Notes under the pieces: model-generated
Databases searched by the model: none
What the model saw: the letters and a program-made list of their open reading frames with translations, nothing else
Told to the model about the DNA's origin: nothing
From: Citrobacter sp. Awk 4
GTDB lineage: Bacteria; Pseudomonadota; Gammaproteobacteria; Enterobacterales; Enterobacteriaceae
Direction of reading: 5' to 3'
Assembly: GCF_028069725.1 (NCBI RefSeq)
Contig: NZ_JANEWG010000045.1
Span: 1-32,991 of the forward strand
Length of the DNA stretch: 32,991 nt
Shown: one piece after another, positions 16,108 through 26,240 of the stretch
Position numbering within the stretch: the first letter of the stretch is position 1
Layout: each line of letters begins with the position of its first letter
Translations under genes and position numbers: made by a program

Positions 16108-18765
16108 ATGAGCGACCTTGCGAGAGAAATTACACCGGTCAACATTGAGGAAGAGCTGAAGAGCTCCTATCTGGATTATGCGATGTCGGTCATTGTTGGC
16201 CGTGCGCTTCCGGATGTCCGAGATGGCCTGAAGCCGGTACACCGTCGCGTACTTTACGCCATGAACGTATTGGGCAATGACTGGAACAAAGCCTACAAAA
16301 AATCTGCCCGTGTCGTTGGTGACGTAATCGGTAAATACCATCCCCACGGTGATTCCGCGGTGTATGACACCATTGTTCGTATGGCGCAGCCATTCTCGCT
16401 GCGTTATATGCTGGTGGATGGTCAGGGTAACTTCGGTTCTATCGACGGTGACTCTGCTGCGGCGATGCGTTATACGGAAATCCGTCTGGCAAAGATTGCC
16501 CATGAATTGATGGCCGATCTGGAAAAAGAGACGGTAGATTTCGTAGACAACTATGACGGCACGGAAAAAATTCCTGACGTCATGCCGACCAAAATTCCTA
16601 ACCTGCTGGTGAACGGTTCGTCCGGTATCGCCGTTGGTATGGCGACCAACATCCCGCCGCACAACCTGACGGAAGTGATCAACGGCTGCCTGGCGTATAT
16701 CGACGATGAAGACATCAGCATTGAAGGGCTGATGGAACATATTCCTGGCCCGGACTTCCCGACAGCGGCGATCATCAATGGCCGTCGCGGCATTGAAGAA
16801 GCCTATCGTACCGGTCGCGGTAAAGTGTACATTCGCGCGCGCGCGGAAGTTGAGGCTGACGCAAAAACCGGTCGCGAAACCATCATCGTTCATGAAATCC
16901 CGTACCAGGTGAACAAAGCGCGCCTGATCGAAAAGATTGCTGAACTGGTGAAAGATAAACGCGTTGAAGGTATCAGTGCGCTGCGTGACGAGTCTGACAA
17001 AGACGGTATGCGCATCGTAATTGAAATCAAACGCGATGCGGTTGGGGAAGTGGTACTGAACAACCTCTATTCCCAGACGCAGTTGCAGGTCTCCTTCGGG
17101 ATTAACATGGTTGCGTTGCACCATGGCCAGCCGAAGATCATGAACCTGAAAGACATTATTTCTGCGTTCGTGCGCCACCGTCGTGAAGTGGTGACCCGCC
17201 GTACTATTTTCGAACTGCGTAAAGCCCGCGATCGTGCGCATATCCTCGAAGCATTAGCGATTGCGCTGGCGAACATTGACCCGATCATTGAGCTTATCCG
17301 TCGTGCGCCAACGCCTGCGGAAGCCAAAGCGGCGTTGATCGCACGTTCATGGGATCTGGGCAACGTGGCTGCCATGCTGGAACGTGCAGGCGACGATGCT
17401 GCTCGTCCTGAATGGCTGGAGCCGGAGTTTGGCGTGCGTGACGGTCAATACTATCTGACCGAACAACAGGCGCAGGCGATTCTGGATCTGCGACTGCAGA
17501 AACTGACCGGCCTTGAGCACGAAAAACTGCTCGATGAGTACAAAGAGCTGCTGGAGCAGATCGCGGAACTGTTGCACATTCTGGGCAGCGCCGATCGTCT
17601 GATGGAAGTGATTCGCGAAGAGATGGAATTGATTCGCGAGCAGTTTGGCGATAAGCGTCGTACTGAAATCACCGCCAACAGCGCGGACATCAACCTTGAA
17701 GATCTGATCAACCAGGAAGATGTGGTTGTGACGCTGTCTCACCAGGGTTATGTGAAGTATCAGCCGCTTTCTGAGTACGAAGCGCAGCGTCGTGGCGGGA
17801 AAGGTAAATCTGCCGCACGTATTAAAGAAGAAGACTTTATTGACCGACTGCTGGTGGCGAATACGCACGATCATATTCTGTGCTTCTCCAGCCGTGGCCG
17901 TGTCTACTCCATGAAAGTCTATCAGTTGCCGGAAGCGAGCCGTGGCGCTCGTGGCCGTCCGATCGTCAACCTGCTGCCGCTTGAGCAGGATGAACGTATT
18001 ACCGCGATTCTGCCGGTAACTGAGTTTGAAGAAGGCGTGAAAGTCTTCATGGCGACCGCGAACGGTACGGTGAAGAAAACCGTTCTGACCGAGTTCAATC
18101 GTCTGCGTACCGCCGGTAAAGTGGCGATCAAACTGGTCGAAGGCGATGAACTGATTGGCGTGGATCTGACCAGCGGTGATGATGAAGTCATGCTGTTCTC
18201 CGCCGAAGGTAAAGTGGTTCGCTTTAAAGAAGCCTCCGTTCGTGCGATGGGTTGCAACACCACCGGTGTTCGCGGTATTCGCTTAGGCGAGAGCGACAAA
18301 GTGGTATCGCTTATCATCCCACGTGGTGACGGCGCTATCCTGACGGCAACACAAAACGGTTACGGTAAACGTACGGCGGTAGAAGAGTACCCAACCAAGT
18401 CGCGTGCGACGAAAGGGGTTATCTCTATCAAAGTTACCGAACGTAACGGTTCTGTTGTCGGCGCGGTGCAGGTCGACGATGCCGACCAGATCATGATGAT
18501 CACGGATGCCGGTACGCTGGTGCGTACACGCGTCTCCGAGATAAGCGTGGTAGGGCGTAACACCCAGGGCGTTATCCTCATCCGTACCGCGGAAGATGAA
18601 AACGTGGTGGGTCTGCAGCGTGTTGCTGAGCCTGTCGATGATGAAGAACTGGATTCTATCGACGGTAGCGCCGCAGAAGGGGACGATGATATCGCTCCGG
18701 AAGTGGAAAGCGACGACGACGTCTCAGACGATACCGACGACTCTGCACAAGACGCTGACGAGTAA
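16108..18765 (+). CDS. gyrA: GyrA, DNA gyrase subunit A
   Basis: This 885-residue subunit of type II topoisomerase introduces negative supercoils with GyrB. The active-site Tyr122 lies in AAMRYTE. The quinolone-resistance-determining region reads HGDSAVYDT with Ser83 and Asp87, the susceptible state in E. coli. The GyrA box QRRGGKG opens the C-terminal beta-pinwheel near residue 560. The chain ends in an acidic tail rich in Asp, Glu and Ser about ten residues longer than the 875-residue E. coli protein. ATG at 16108 follows AGAGGGATAG. It ends in a strong terminator shared with convergent atoB. Confidence 0.98.
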   Translation: MSDLAREITPVNIEEELKSSYLDYAMSVIVGRALPDVRDGLKPVHRRVLYAMNVLGNDWNKAYKKSARVVGDVIGKYHPHGDSAVYDTIVRMAQPFSLRYMLVDGQGNFGSIDGDSAAAMRYTEIRLAKIAHELMADLEKETVDFVDNYDGTEKIPDVMPTKIPNLLVNGSSGIAVGMATNIPPHNLTEVINGCLAYIDDEDISIEGLMEHIPGPDFPTAAIINGRRGIEEAYRTGRGKVYIRARAEVEADAKTGRETIIVHEIPYQVNKARLIEKIAELVKDKRVEGISALRDESDKDGMRIVIEIKRDAVGEVVLNNLYSQTQLQVSFGINMVALHHGQPKIMNLKDIISAFVRHRREVVTRRTIFELRKARDRAHILEALAIALANIDPIIELIRRAPTPAEAKAALIARSWDLGNVAAMLERAGDDAARPEWLEPEFGVRDGQYYLTEQQAQAILDLRLQKLTGLEHEKLLDEYKELLEQIAELLHILGSADRLMEVIREEMELIREQFGDKRRTEITANSADINLEDLINQEDVVVTLSHQGYVKYQPLSEYEAQRRGGKGKSAARIKEEDFIDRLLVANTHDHILCFSSRGRVYSMKVYQLPEASRGARGRPIVNLLPLEQDERITAILPVTEFEEGVKVFMATANGTVKKTVLTEFNRLRTAGKVAIKLVEGDELIGVDLTSGDDEVMLFSAEGKVVRFKEASVRAMGCNTTGVRGIRLGESDKVVSLIIPRGDGAILTATQNGYGKRTAVEEYPTKSRATKGVISIKVTERNGSVVGAVQVDDADQIMMITDAGTLVRTRVSEISVVGRNTQGVILIRTAEDENVVGLQRVAEPVDDEELDSIDGSAAEGDDDIAPEVESDDDVSDDTDDSAQDADE

Positions 18766-18779
18766 TCACCTTGATATGC

Positions 18780-18805
18780 AAAGGGCCGGAATTCCGGCCC
18801 TTTTT
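18780..18805 (+). terminator. gyrA terminator
   Basis: AAAGGGCCGG (18780-18789) and CCGGCCCTTT (18794-18803) form a 10-bp stem around AATT, ending in five T. It lies 14 bases after the gyrA stop and 4 bases from the end of convergent atoB, so it may also act weakly on atoB transcripts. Confidence 0.93.
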
Positions 18806-18808
18806 CAT

Positions 18809-19993
18809 TTAGTTCAACCGTTCAACAATCATCGCGATCCCCTGACCTCCACCTACACACAGCGTCGCCAGCCCCAACGTTTTATCGTGCGCCTCCAGGC
18901 TGTGAAGCAGCGTGACCAGAATTCGCGCGCCACTGGTCCCTATAGGGTGCCCGAGTGCGATAGCGCCGCCGTTTATATTCACTTTCTGAGGATCAAAGCC
19001 AAGGACTTTACCCACCGCAAGGAACTGCGCGGCAAATGCTTCATTGGCTTCGATGAGATCGATATCAGAAAGCTGTAGCCCACTCTGTAGCAGCGCCTTT
19101 TGGGTGGCAGGAACCGGCCCCATCCCCATCAATGCGGGGGCGACGCCACCGCTGGCATACGCTTTAATACGCGCGAGAGGCTTCAACCCCGCCGCCAGGG
19201 CGGCAGATTCATCCATCATCACCAGCGCCGCTGCGCCATCGTTGATCCCCGAGGCATTACCGGCCGTCACGGTACCTTGTTTGTCAAAAGCGGGGCGTAA
19301 CGCGGCGAGTCCTTCCGTTGTTGTTTCGGCTTTCGGAAATTCATCACGGTCGAAAACCAGCGTTTTCTTGCGTGATGTGATGCTAACGGGGACGATCTCT
19401 TTCTGAAACGCGCCGCGTTCAATCGCCGTGACGGCTTTACGTTGTGAGTGGAGCGCCAGTTCATCCTGCATCTCGCGGCTGATGCCGTATTCACGAGCGA
19501 TGTTTTCCGCGGTGATCCCCATATGATAACCGTGGACGGCGCAGAGCAGGCCATCATGCAAAATAGAGTCGGATAATTGTCCATCGCCGAGGCGATAACC
19601 CCAGCGGGCTTTTGCATCCAGCAGATACGGTGCCTGGCTCATGTTCTCCATACCGCCCGCGATAATGGCCTGCGCTTGCCCTGTCGCAATCGCCTGTGCG
19701 GCCAGCGCGACGCTTTTCAGGCCAGAACCACACAGTTTGTTGACGGTAAAACCGCAAACCGTATCGGCAAGACCGCTTTTTAACAATACCTGACGCGCCG
19801 GGTTTTGCCCGAGACCCGCCTGTAGCACATTGCCCATGATCACTTCATCAACCCGCTGAGGATCGAGTTGCGCGCGTTCAAGTGCAGCCTTGACCGCCGT
19901 TACCCCAAGGTCGATAGCGCTGGTGGTTGCCAGTGCGCCGTTAAAGTTGCCAATGGCGGTACGCGCCGCACTGACGATGACACAGTTTTTCAT
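18809..19993 (-). CDS. atoB: AtoB, acetyl-CoA C-acetyltransferase (thiolase)
   Basis: This 394-residue biosynthetic/degradative thiolase equals E. coli AtoB in length. The acyl-accepting Cys88 is in NKLCGSGLK, the [10 protein letters not shown] histidine motif is near residue 349, and the general-base Cys379 is in LCVGGGQG. It cleaves acetoacetyl-CoA with CoA to two acetyl-CoA. ATG at 19993 has AAGGA eight bases upstream. It is the last gene of atoDAEB, 29 bases after atoE. Confidence 0.97.
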   Translation of the reverse strand: MKNCVIVSAARTAIGNFNGALATTSAIDLGVTAVKAALERAQLDPQRVDEVIMGNVLQAGLGQNPARQVLLKSGLADTVCGFTVNKLCGSGLKSVALAAQAIATGQAQAIIAGGMENMSQAPYLLDAKARWGYRLGDGQLSDSILHDGLLCAVHGYHMGITAENIAREYGISREMQDELALHSQRKAVTAIERGAFQKEIVPVSITSRKKTLVFDRDEFPKAETTTEGLAALRPAFDKQGTVTAGNASGINDGAAALVMMDESAALAAGLKPLARIKAYASGGVAPALMGMGPVPATQKALLQSGLQLSDIDLIEANEAFAAQFLAVGKVLGFDPQKVNINGGAIALGHPIGTSGARILVTLLHSLEAHDKTLGLATLCVGGGQGIAMIVERLN

Positions 19994-20022
19994 TTTCTAT
20001 TCCTTAATGTGAAAGTTTGTCG

Positions 20023-21345
20023 TCAGAACACGCTCAGGCCAATGACGAATATGATCCCGGAAAAGAGCAGGGCAGTGATGCAGTAACCCATGATGTCGCG
20101 CACCCCAAGCCCGGCGATAGCCAGCGCAGGTAGCGCCCAGAACGGCTGTGCCATGTTCATCCACTGTTCACCGTAGGCAATCGCCATGACCGACTTGCCA
20201 AGATCGGCGCCAAGCGCCTCGGCGGCCGGAAGCACGAAGGGGCCCTGGATGACCCAGTGTCCGCCGCCTGAGGGTACGGCGAAGTTAATCAGCGCAGAGC
20301 TGAAGAAGGTCATGAGGGGGAAAGTGTCTTTGTTGGCGACGTTGATGAAGAACTCGGTAATCAGCCCGCCGAGGCCGGAGTGTTCCATCATCAACTGGAT
20401 ACCCGCATAGAAGGGAAACTGCACCAGAATACCTGCGGTACTGCGGGCGGCTGCGCTGACGGCACGCATATATGCCATAGGGGTTTTGTGGAGCAACAAT
20501 CCGGCAATCAGGAACATCAGATTGACGGTGTTAATCGTGATATTGAAACCTTTATCTGCAAAGTCGAATGCCAGGTAAACAATGCCCATCGCACCGATGA
20601 TCAGCGCCAGAATACGACTCTCTTCCAGTTTCTCAGAGGGCGGGGCATCAGCCGGTAATGTTTTCTGATAATCCGCGTCTTCCAGCAACAATTTGGGGTC
20701 CACGGAGACGACATCAGACGGTTTTGGCATCATCAAACGGGTGATGAACGGCATCACTACGATAAGGCTCAACGTAATGAAAATATTGAACTTAGTGAAA
20801 ATGGTGTCACTGACCGGAATCAAGCCTGCAATATGCTCGACGGGGTTGCCGGGCGTCGCGGCGAGCAGCGGCATCGAACCAGAAAGACCGCCGCCCCAGG
20901 TGATAAAGCCGATATAGGCGCAGGCAATGAGCAGGGGATAATCGGAACCGGGCACCCGACGGGCGACTTCACGGGCAAACATTGCCCCCACCACCAGACC
21001 AAAACCCCAGTTGATGACGGACGCGACCGCGCCAAAGAATGTCACCAGCATAACCCCTTGGGCCGGGGTTTTGGCGACGGAAGCAACGGTTCGCAGCAAG
21101 CTTTTAACCGGTCCGGAGCTGGCCAGCGCATGTCCCGTGACAATGATTAGCGCCATCTGCATCCCGAATGCCAGCAGGTTCCAGAAACCGTCACCCCAAA
21201 ACTTCACCATCTTGATGGGGGTTTGTGGCGTTAGCCAAAGGGCAATCCCAAACGTCAGTAGCGTTAGCAACATGGCGAAGATCAGCGGATCGGGAAGCCA
21301 GCGGCTGACAAAGCGCGTCATAAAGCGTGAGATACGACCAATCAT
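20023..21345 (-). CDS. atoE: AtoE, short-chain fatty acid transporter
   Basis: This 440-residue protein is the length of E. coli AtoE. It is a polytopic inner-membrane protein with many hydrophobic helices (for example PLIFAMLLTLLTFGIAL at 17-33 and the C-terminal ITALLFSGIIFVIGLSVF). It belongs to the AtoE short-chain fatty acid transporter family and is thought to import acetoacetate and butyrate. The start overlaps the atoA stop by four bases (ATGA), implying translational coupling. Confidence 0.95.
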   Translation of the reverse strand: MIGRISRFMTRFVSRWLPDPLIFAMLLTLLTFGIALWLTPQTPIKMVKFWGDGFWNLLAFGMQMALIIVTGHALASSGPVKSLLRTVASVAKTPAQGVMLVTFFGAVASVINWGFGLVVGAMFAREVARRVPGSDYPLLIACAYIGFITWGGGLSGSMPLLAATPGNPVEHIAGLIPVSDTIFTKFNIFITLSLIVVMPFITRLMMPKPSDVVSVDPKLLLEDADYQKTLPADAPPSEKLEESRILALIIGAMGIVYLAFDFADKGFNITINTVNLMFLIAGLLLHKTPMAYMRAVSAAARSTAGILVQFPFYAGIQLMMEHSGLGGLITEFFINVANKDTFPLMTFFSSALINFAVPSGGGHWVIQGPFVLPAAEALGADLGKSVMAIAYGEQWMNMAQPFWALPALAIAGLGVRDIMGYCITALLFSGIIFVIGLSVF

Positions 21346-21992
21346 GCATCACCTCGTTGGATTATCAGGTTGGCAGCAACGTCAAAATGCGCTTCGGTTT
21401 TTGCACGAAGCGTGGAGAGGCTGCATTCTTCAGCGATTTCGGTAAGCCACATTTTGCCGTCGATGAAACGGAATACGGCGAGCTCAGTCACCAGCATATG
21501 TACCGCATGCTGGGCGGTTAGCGGCATGGTGCAGTAACGCAGAATTTTGGCGGAACCGTCTTTCGCGCAGTGCTCCATGGCAATGATCACTTTGCGAGCG
21601 CCAGTGACCAGATCCATTGCCCCACCCATGCCGGGCACCAGTTTGCCGGGAACGACCCAGTTGGCGAGGTTGGCCTGTTCATCTACCTGCAAACCACCGA
21701 GGACGCAGGCATCAACGTGACCGCCGCGAATCAATGCAAACGACATAGCGCTATCAAACATCACTGCGCCGGGCAAAATGCCACACGGTTGTCCGCCGGC
21801 ATTCACTAAATCTGGATGGGCAGTGGTAATCGGACCCAGCCCAAGAAAACCGTTTTCTGATTGCAGGGTGATATGGATATCGGCGGGAAGATAATTGGCG
21901 ACCAACGTCGGTAGACCAATCCCTAAGTTAACGACGTCTCCATCACGAAGTTCTTGCGCCACGCGGCGCGCAATACGTTGTTTAGCATCCAT
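21342..21992 (-). CDS. atoA: AtoA, acetate CoA-transferase beta subunit
   Basis: This 216-residue family I CoA-transferase subunit equals E. coli AtoA. The catalytic glutamate (Glu46) lies in LQSENGFLG, and downstream glycine-rich segments (GGLQVDE, GMGGAMDLV) are typical. With AtoD it transfers CoA from acetyl-CoA to acetoacetate or short-chain acids. It begins two bases after atoD ends, with AGGAG as ribosome binding site, and overlaps atoE by four bases. Confidence 0.97.
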   Translation of the reverse strand: MDAKQRIARRVAQELRDGDVVNLGIGLPTLVANYLPADIHITLQSENGFLGLGPITTAHPDLVNAGGQPCGILPGAVMFDSAMSFALIRGGHVDACVLGGLQVDEQANLANWVVPGKLVPGMGGAMDLVTGARKVIIAMEHCAKDGSAKILRYCTMPLTAQHAVHMLVTELAVFRFIDGKMWLTEIAEECSLSTLRAKTEAHFDVAANLIIQRGDA

Positions 21993-21994
21993 GA

Positions 21995-22654
21995 TTAACG
22001 CTCCTGTGGCATAACGATGTGGTCGATAACCGCGCCTGGGGTGACAATCTGGTCCGGCAGTAAATCGCCGATTTCGACCAGCTCGTCAGGCTCCACCAGG
22101 GTGATGTCGGCGGCGAGCGCAATCAGGGGGTTAAAATTGCGGGCGCTGAGTTGATAGGTCAGGTTGCCGAGAGGGTCGGCACGGTGGGCGCGGATTAGCG
22201 CCAGATCGGCACGTAGCGGACGTTCAAGCAGCCACTTTTTTCCGTCGAGCGTCATGGTCTGTTTACCGTCTTCCACCACAGTGCCGACGCCCGTTGGGGT
22301 CAGAAAACCGCCAAGACCCGCACCGCCACAGCGGATTTGTTCGATCAGGGTTCCTTGTGGAACCAGCAGTACCTCCATTTCTCCGGCAATCATTCGCCGA
22401 CCGGTTTCGGGGTTGGTGCCAATATGTGAGGCGATAACTTTACTCACCCGGCCATTGACGATAAGTGGGCCAATACCGGTATCGACAAAGGCGGTATCGT
22501 TGGCGATTAGCGTGAGATCTCTGACGCCGGAATCGAGGAGAGCGTCGACCAGCCGGGGCGGGGTGCCAACCCCGATAAAACCGCCAACCATGATGGTCAT
22601 GCCGTCACGAAAAAAAACTGGGGCGTCCTGTAAGGTAATCAGTTTTGTTTTCAT
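21995..22654 (-). CDS. atoD: AtoD, acetate CoA-transferase alpha subunit
   Basis: This 219-residue CoA-transferase alpha subunit (E. coli AtoD is 220) has the glycine-rich N-terminal motif [13 protein letters not shown] and the [17 protein letters not shown] segment of family I CoA-transferases. ATG at 22654 is chosen because it starts [11 protein letters not shown] with AAGGGA as ribosome binding site; an in-frame ATG six codons upstream lacks one. It is the first gene of atoDAEB, downstream of a sigma-54 promoter. Confidence 0.96.
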   Translation of the reverse strand: MKTKLITLQDAPVFFRDGMTIMVGGFIGVGTPPRLVDALLDSGVRDLTLIANDTAFVDTGIGPLIVNGRVSKVIASHIGTNPETGRRMIAGEMEVLLVPQGTLIEQIRCGGAGLGGFLTPTGVGTVVEDGKQTMTLDGKKWLLERPLRADLALIRAHRADPLGNLTYQLSARNFNPLIALAADITLVEPDELVEIGDLLPDQIVTPGAVIDHIVMPQER

Positions 22655-22699
22655 TATGTTTCCCTTTTGCATACTCCATGTTGGGTACGCATAGGGAAT

Positions 22700-22715
22700 A
22701 GCAAGCGGAATGCCA
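22700..22715 (-). promoter_or_regulatory. Sigma-54 promoter of atoDAEB
   Basis: On the minus strand the 16 bases read TGGCATTCCGCTTGCT, matching the sigma-54 consensus TGGCACG-N4-TTGCW with GG and GC in correct register. It lies 46-61 bases upstream of the atoD start. AtoC, encoded next door, is a sigma-54 activator. Confidence 0.88.
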
Positions 22716-22801
22716 GAAGCGTGGAATAATGAAAATATTCGTTAACGTATTAATTATGAAGGTTTATTTTTGTTAGTGTGGCGATTTCAGGTGCGGGGGA
22801 A

Positions 22802-22838
22802 TATGCAGAATTTTGCGCACTGTGCAAAATTCTGCATA
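22802..22838. promoter_or_regulatory. AtoC upstream activating palindrome
   Basis: Two 18-base arms around a single central base form a palindrome with one mismatched pair (22817 with 22823). It begins TATGCAGAATTTTGC. It lies about 112-148 bases upstream of the start predicted from the sigma-54 promoter, where the AtoC enhancer of E. coli is reported. It sits just downstream of the atoC stop codon. Confidence 0.85.
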
Positions 22839-22851
22839 GCAGATTCAGGTA

Positions 22852-24237
22852 TCAATTATCAGCCGGATCAATATCATACTCTTGCAGTTTGTACATCAGG
22901 GCGCGTCTGCTGATCCCCAGCATAAGGGCGGTGCGCGTGCGGTTTCCCTCTTGTTGTTCAAGCACCTCTACGATAATGCGTTTTTCTTCGCGCTTGATCT
23001 CTTCTTTCAGGTTGCGCTCTCCCGGTTGGGGCGTTTTGACTTCGCTGGCGGGGCTCACTGGCTGGCGAAACTGAGCGGGCAAATCGTCAGCAAAAATCAC
23101 CGCGCCAGTATTCATGACAACCGCGCGCTCAATTACATTCGATAACTCGCGGATATTACCCGGCCACGGCCATGCGCTGAGTATCGACATTGCCGTAGGG
23201 TCTATCTCAATAATATCGCGTTGATTTTCTGAGCTAAATTTTTGTAAAAAGTGGTTGGCGAGCAAGGGGATATCTTCCCGGCGTTCTTTTAAGGGCGGTA
23301 GCATCAAATGGATCACATTTAACCGATAAAACAGGTCTTCGCGGAAAGCGCCTTCTTTTACCATCGCGTGGAGATCGCGATTGGTAGAGGCGATAATACG
23401 GATATCGACCTGAATGGTCTGATGCCCGCCAATGCGCTCAAACTCTCGTTCTTGCAAAATGCGCAGCAACTTGGCTTGTAAGACGAGCGGCATTTCACCG
23501 ATTTCATCAAGTAATAACGTTCCCTGATGAGCGCGTTCAAACAGCCCCTGGCGTAATGTTTGCGCGCCGGTGAATGCCCCTTTTTCATGTCCAAACAGTT
23601 CGCTTTCCAGTAACGACTCCGGTAGCGCAGCGCAGTTGATCTTGATGAACGGCCCGTTAGCCCGGCGAGAATTATAGTGAAGCGCGCGGGCGATCAGCTC
23701 TTTCCCCGTTCCACTTTCTCCACTGATCAGTACGCTGGCCTGGGAGAGGGCAATTTTCGCCGTATCTTTGCAGATATCCATCATGACCGGGCTGTTAGTC
23801 AGGATATGTCCCCATTGCCAACTGCTGCTCAGCGCTTTGTGGAGGCTGCGAATTTCTTGCTTCATGGCCTGGAGCTGGAGAGCACGCTGAATAACTAAAG
23901 TGAGCTCATCCAGATCGAAGGGTTTGATGACATAATCAAATGCGCCGCTGCGGAGTGCTTCTACGGCAGTCTCTACTTCAGCGTAGGCCGTCATCAGAAT
24001 GATGGGGATTCGGGGCTGCTGGACTCTCATTATTTTCAGCGCTTCGATACCGCTCATTTCCGGCATACGGATATCCATCAACACAACGTCCGGCTCTATT
24101 TCTTCAAAGCATTGCAGCGCGGCCTTGCCGTTGCTGGCGCTGTGTGTTTCATGCCCTTGTAGCGAAAAGGCGGTGGTCAGCATACGGCGAACATTGTCTT
24201 CGTCGTCAACGATGAGAATACGGTAGGTGGATTTCAT
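22852..24237 (-). CDS. atoC: AtoC, sigma-54-dependent response regulator
   Basis: This 461-residue NtrC-type regulator is the length of E. coli AtoC. A receiver domain (about 7-120) has Asp11, Asp12 and phosphoacceptor Asp55. The AAA+ domain has GESGTGKE (Walker A), the sigma-54-contacting loop GAFTGA, and LLLDEIGEM (Walker B). A Fis-type HTH ends the protein (GNRTRTALMLGISRRALMYKLQEYDI). It activates atoDAEB. Residue 73, reported as a second phosphorylated site (His73) in E. coli, is Gln here. The start overlaps the atoS stop by four bases. Confidence 0.97.
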   Translation of the reverse strand: MKSTYRILIVDDEDNVRRMLTTAFSLQGHETHSASNGKAALQCFEEIEPDVVLMDIRMPEMSGIEALKIMRVQQPRIPIILMTAYAEVETAVEALRSGAFDYVIKPFDLDELTLVIQRALQLQAMKQEIRSLHKALSSSWQWGHILTNSPVMMDICKDTAKIALSQASVLISGESGTGKELIARALHYNSRRANGPFIKINCAALPESLLESELFGHEKGAFTGAQTLRQGLFERAHQGTLLLDEIGEMPLVLQAKLLRILQEREFERIGGHQTIQVDIRIIASTNRDLHAMVKEGAFREDLFYRLNVIHLMLPPLKERREDIPLLANHFLQKFSSENQRDIIEIDPTAMSILSAWPWPGNIRELSNVIERAVVMNTGAVIFADDLPAQFRQPVSPASEVKTPQPGERNLKEEIKREEKRIIVEVLEQQEGNRTRTALMLGISRRALMYKLQEYDIDPADN

Positions 24238-26072
24238 TCAGAGACGGTTCCCTGCGGGTTAATCGGCAAAATCAGCGTAAAAATCGCCCCACAGCCTGGC
24301 ATGCTGGCAACGCGGATATCGCCCTGATGCGCATTGATGATGCGCTGGCTAAGCGCCAGCCCAAGACCGGTTCCTGAGGCTTTCGTCGTAAAAAAGGGAT
24401 CAAATATCTTTTTCTGCATCGCGATATCAATACCACAACCATTGTCTTCAACCGTCACCGCCTGTTGTGACGCCGTGTACTGCCAGGTGCGAATACGAAT
24501 TTCCCCTTTGGCGCCGATTGCCTGCACCGCATTAATTAATATGTTGAGGAGCACCTGTTTGAGCAATTCACGATCTGCAACTATCGGAGACAGTTGGCTA
24601 TCTAAGTCCATGTGGAAAGAAATCCGCGCCTGAACGCCAGCGGTTTGCACCAGGATAAGTGCCTCTTCGACCAGCGCATTGAGAGCGATCTGTTGCCATT
24701 GGCTCTGCCGGGGACGGGATAAATCTAACAACTGTTGGATGACTTTATTGATGGAGTCAATTTCATTGAGCACAACGGAGAGGTATTCCTGGTGCAAAGG
24801 CTCGGTGGTCTGTTGGCGGATGATTTGCACATAGCCACGGATGGCGGTTAACGGGTTGCGCACTTCATGTGCCACGCCCGCCATCAGCTCTCCCAGCGTG
24901 GCGAGTCTTTCCGTTTGCGCCTGCCGACGTTGTTTCTCTTTGCGGGCCGTTAAGTCGGAGAAAATGACCAGAGCGCCGATTAACTCGCCCCAGGCATTAT
25001 GAATTCGGCTGGTGGTAACGCGGATTTCAATGGTGCGATCGCGGGCGGGAAAACTGATCTCCTGGGCCAGATGTTCCGTTCCGTGTGCAAGGGTGTCGAG
25101 TACCGGACTGTAAAATTGCGAGTGCGTAAACAGGCTGGCGTAAGATTTACCCACCAGTTCCTGTTGCTTATAGCCGGTGATTTGTTCTGCGGCAGGATTA
25201 ATCGTGATGACATCGCCTTGTCGGTCGATGGCGATAACGCCGTCGGCGGCATTTTCAATGATCAGGTCATTAAGGGTTTTGGTCTCCCGCAACGTTTGCG
25301 CCAGCGCGTTGACGCTCTGACTGATTTGCCCCAGTTCACCGGGAAGAGAGGGGAGACGCATGTGGCTGTTTTGCGCAAGGAGCGACAGGCCATCGGTAAT
25401 AATACCGATGTTAGCGCTGAGCCGCCGTGAAAAAAAGATGATCAGCAACAGGCTACCGATCACGCCTGCGGCCAAAACAGTGATGATCCTGACGTCCATT
25501 TTCCATGCTTGCTGGCGAATGTCTTCGGTCAGTTCGTTGGCCCAGATATAACCGAGCACATTACCGTGGCGTTCAATGGGGATCATGGAGTTAAGAATAT
25601 CGCCCCGCACCTGTTTTCCTGAGTACACCAGCGCAGAACGGCTACTCATGACGTCGCGGCCAGGGTGATCGGGTGATATGGTGATGCCGACATTATGTTG
25701 ATACAGCGCGGCGGGCGCATAGGTGATGACGGCGTCTAACGCCTGATGGTAATACCCTGCGCCAATCCCGGGAAACGCTGAAGTAATGCGTTCGGTGATC
25801 GGGCCTAAATCAGCATTAAGCGCGCGAATACGTTCCTCTCGCGGTAGGTCACTATAGTGGTTAAAACGATCGCCTAATGCATCGTCAAGAAGGCTTAAGA
25901 CGGCGGAGAGTTTTTTCTCTTTTTCGGACAATACTGCTGAACGGCCTTCAGTTTCTACGATATAACCAATACAAACAGTGGGTATAATGACCATCAATAT
26001 GGCCACCAGGATCATCTGGTTTCGCAAGCGACGTGGGTATAAGCGGCGAATTACCCATTGTAGATAGCGCAT
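24234..26072 (-). CDS. atoS: AtoS, acetoacetate-responsive sensor histidine kinase
   Basis: This is about 612 residues (E. coli AtoS 608). Two transmembrane helices, near residues 17-38 and 185-210, flank a periplasmic sensing region. They are followed by HAMP, a PAS domain (ENAADGVIAIDRQGDV), HisKA with the phosphoacceptor His in GVAHEVRNPLTAI near residue 402, and HATPase with NILINAVQA, DNGCGID and GTGLGLAL. It phosphorylates AtoC in response to acetoacetate. I chose ATG at 26072 by homology, with GGA seven bases upstream. ATG at 26084 and TTG at 26102 are in frame, so the start is not settled. It is divergent from rcsC. Confidence 0.94.
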   Translation of the reverse strand: MRYLQWVIRRLYPRRLRNQMILVAILMVIIPTVCIGYIVETEGRSAVLSEKEKKLSAVLSLLDDALGDRFNHYSDLPREERIRALNADLGPITERITSAFPGIGAGYYHQALDAVITYAPAALYQHNVGITISPDHPGRDVMSSRSALVYSGKQVRGDILNSMIPIERHGNVLGYIWANELTEDIRQQAWKMDVRIITVLAAGVIGSLLLIIFFSRRLSANIGIITDGLSLLAQNSHMRLPSLPGELGQISQSVNALAQTLRETKTLNDLIIENAADGVIAIDRQGDVITINPAAEQITGYKQQELVGKSYASLFTHSQFYSPVLDTLAHGTEHLAQEISFPARDRTIEIRVTTSRIHNAWGELIGALVIFSDLTARKEKQRRQAQTERLATLGELMAGVAHEVRNPLTAIRGYVQIIRQQTTEPLHQEYLSVVLNEIDSINKVIQQLLDLSRPRQSQWQQIALNALVEEALILVQTAGVQARISFHMDLDSQLSPIVADRELLKQVLLNILINAVQAIGAKGEIRIRTWQYTASQQAVTVEDNGCGIDIAMQKKIFDPFFTTKASGTGLGLALSQRIINAHQGDIRVASMPGCGAIFTLILPINPQGTVSE

Positions 26073-26240
26073 GCTGAATTCCATGTTGTGTTTTTCAGGC
26101 AAACGCCGATTATCGGTGATTAGGGCGCAAGTTTCTCAGCGGTGCATCATATTCCCGTCATGAGAGACCATTGCGACGTCGGTCATTTACCGCTACCTTA
26201 ATCACACTCTATTTACATCCTGAGGCGGAGCTTCGCCCTT

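Noticed and set aside
16348..16371. Possible quinolone-resistance change in GyrA
   Set aside because: Ser83 and Asp87 are both present, the susceptible residues in E. coli.
16057..17241. A 394-codon open frame antisense to gyrA
   Set aside because: It is the reverse-strand shadow of gyrA with composition rich in Arg, His and Phe and no plausible domain or start signal.
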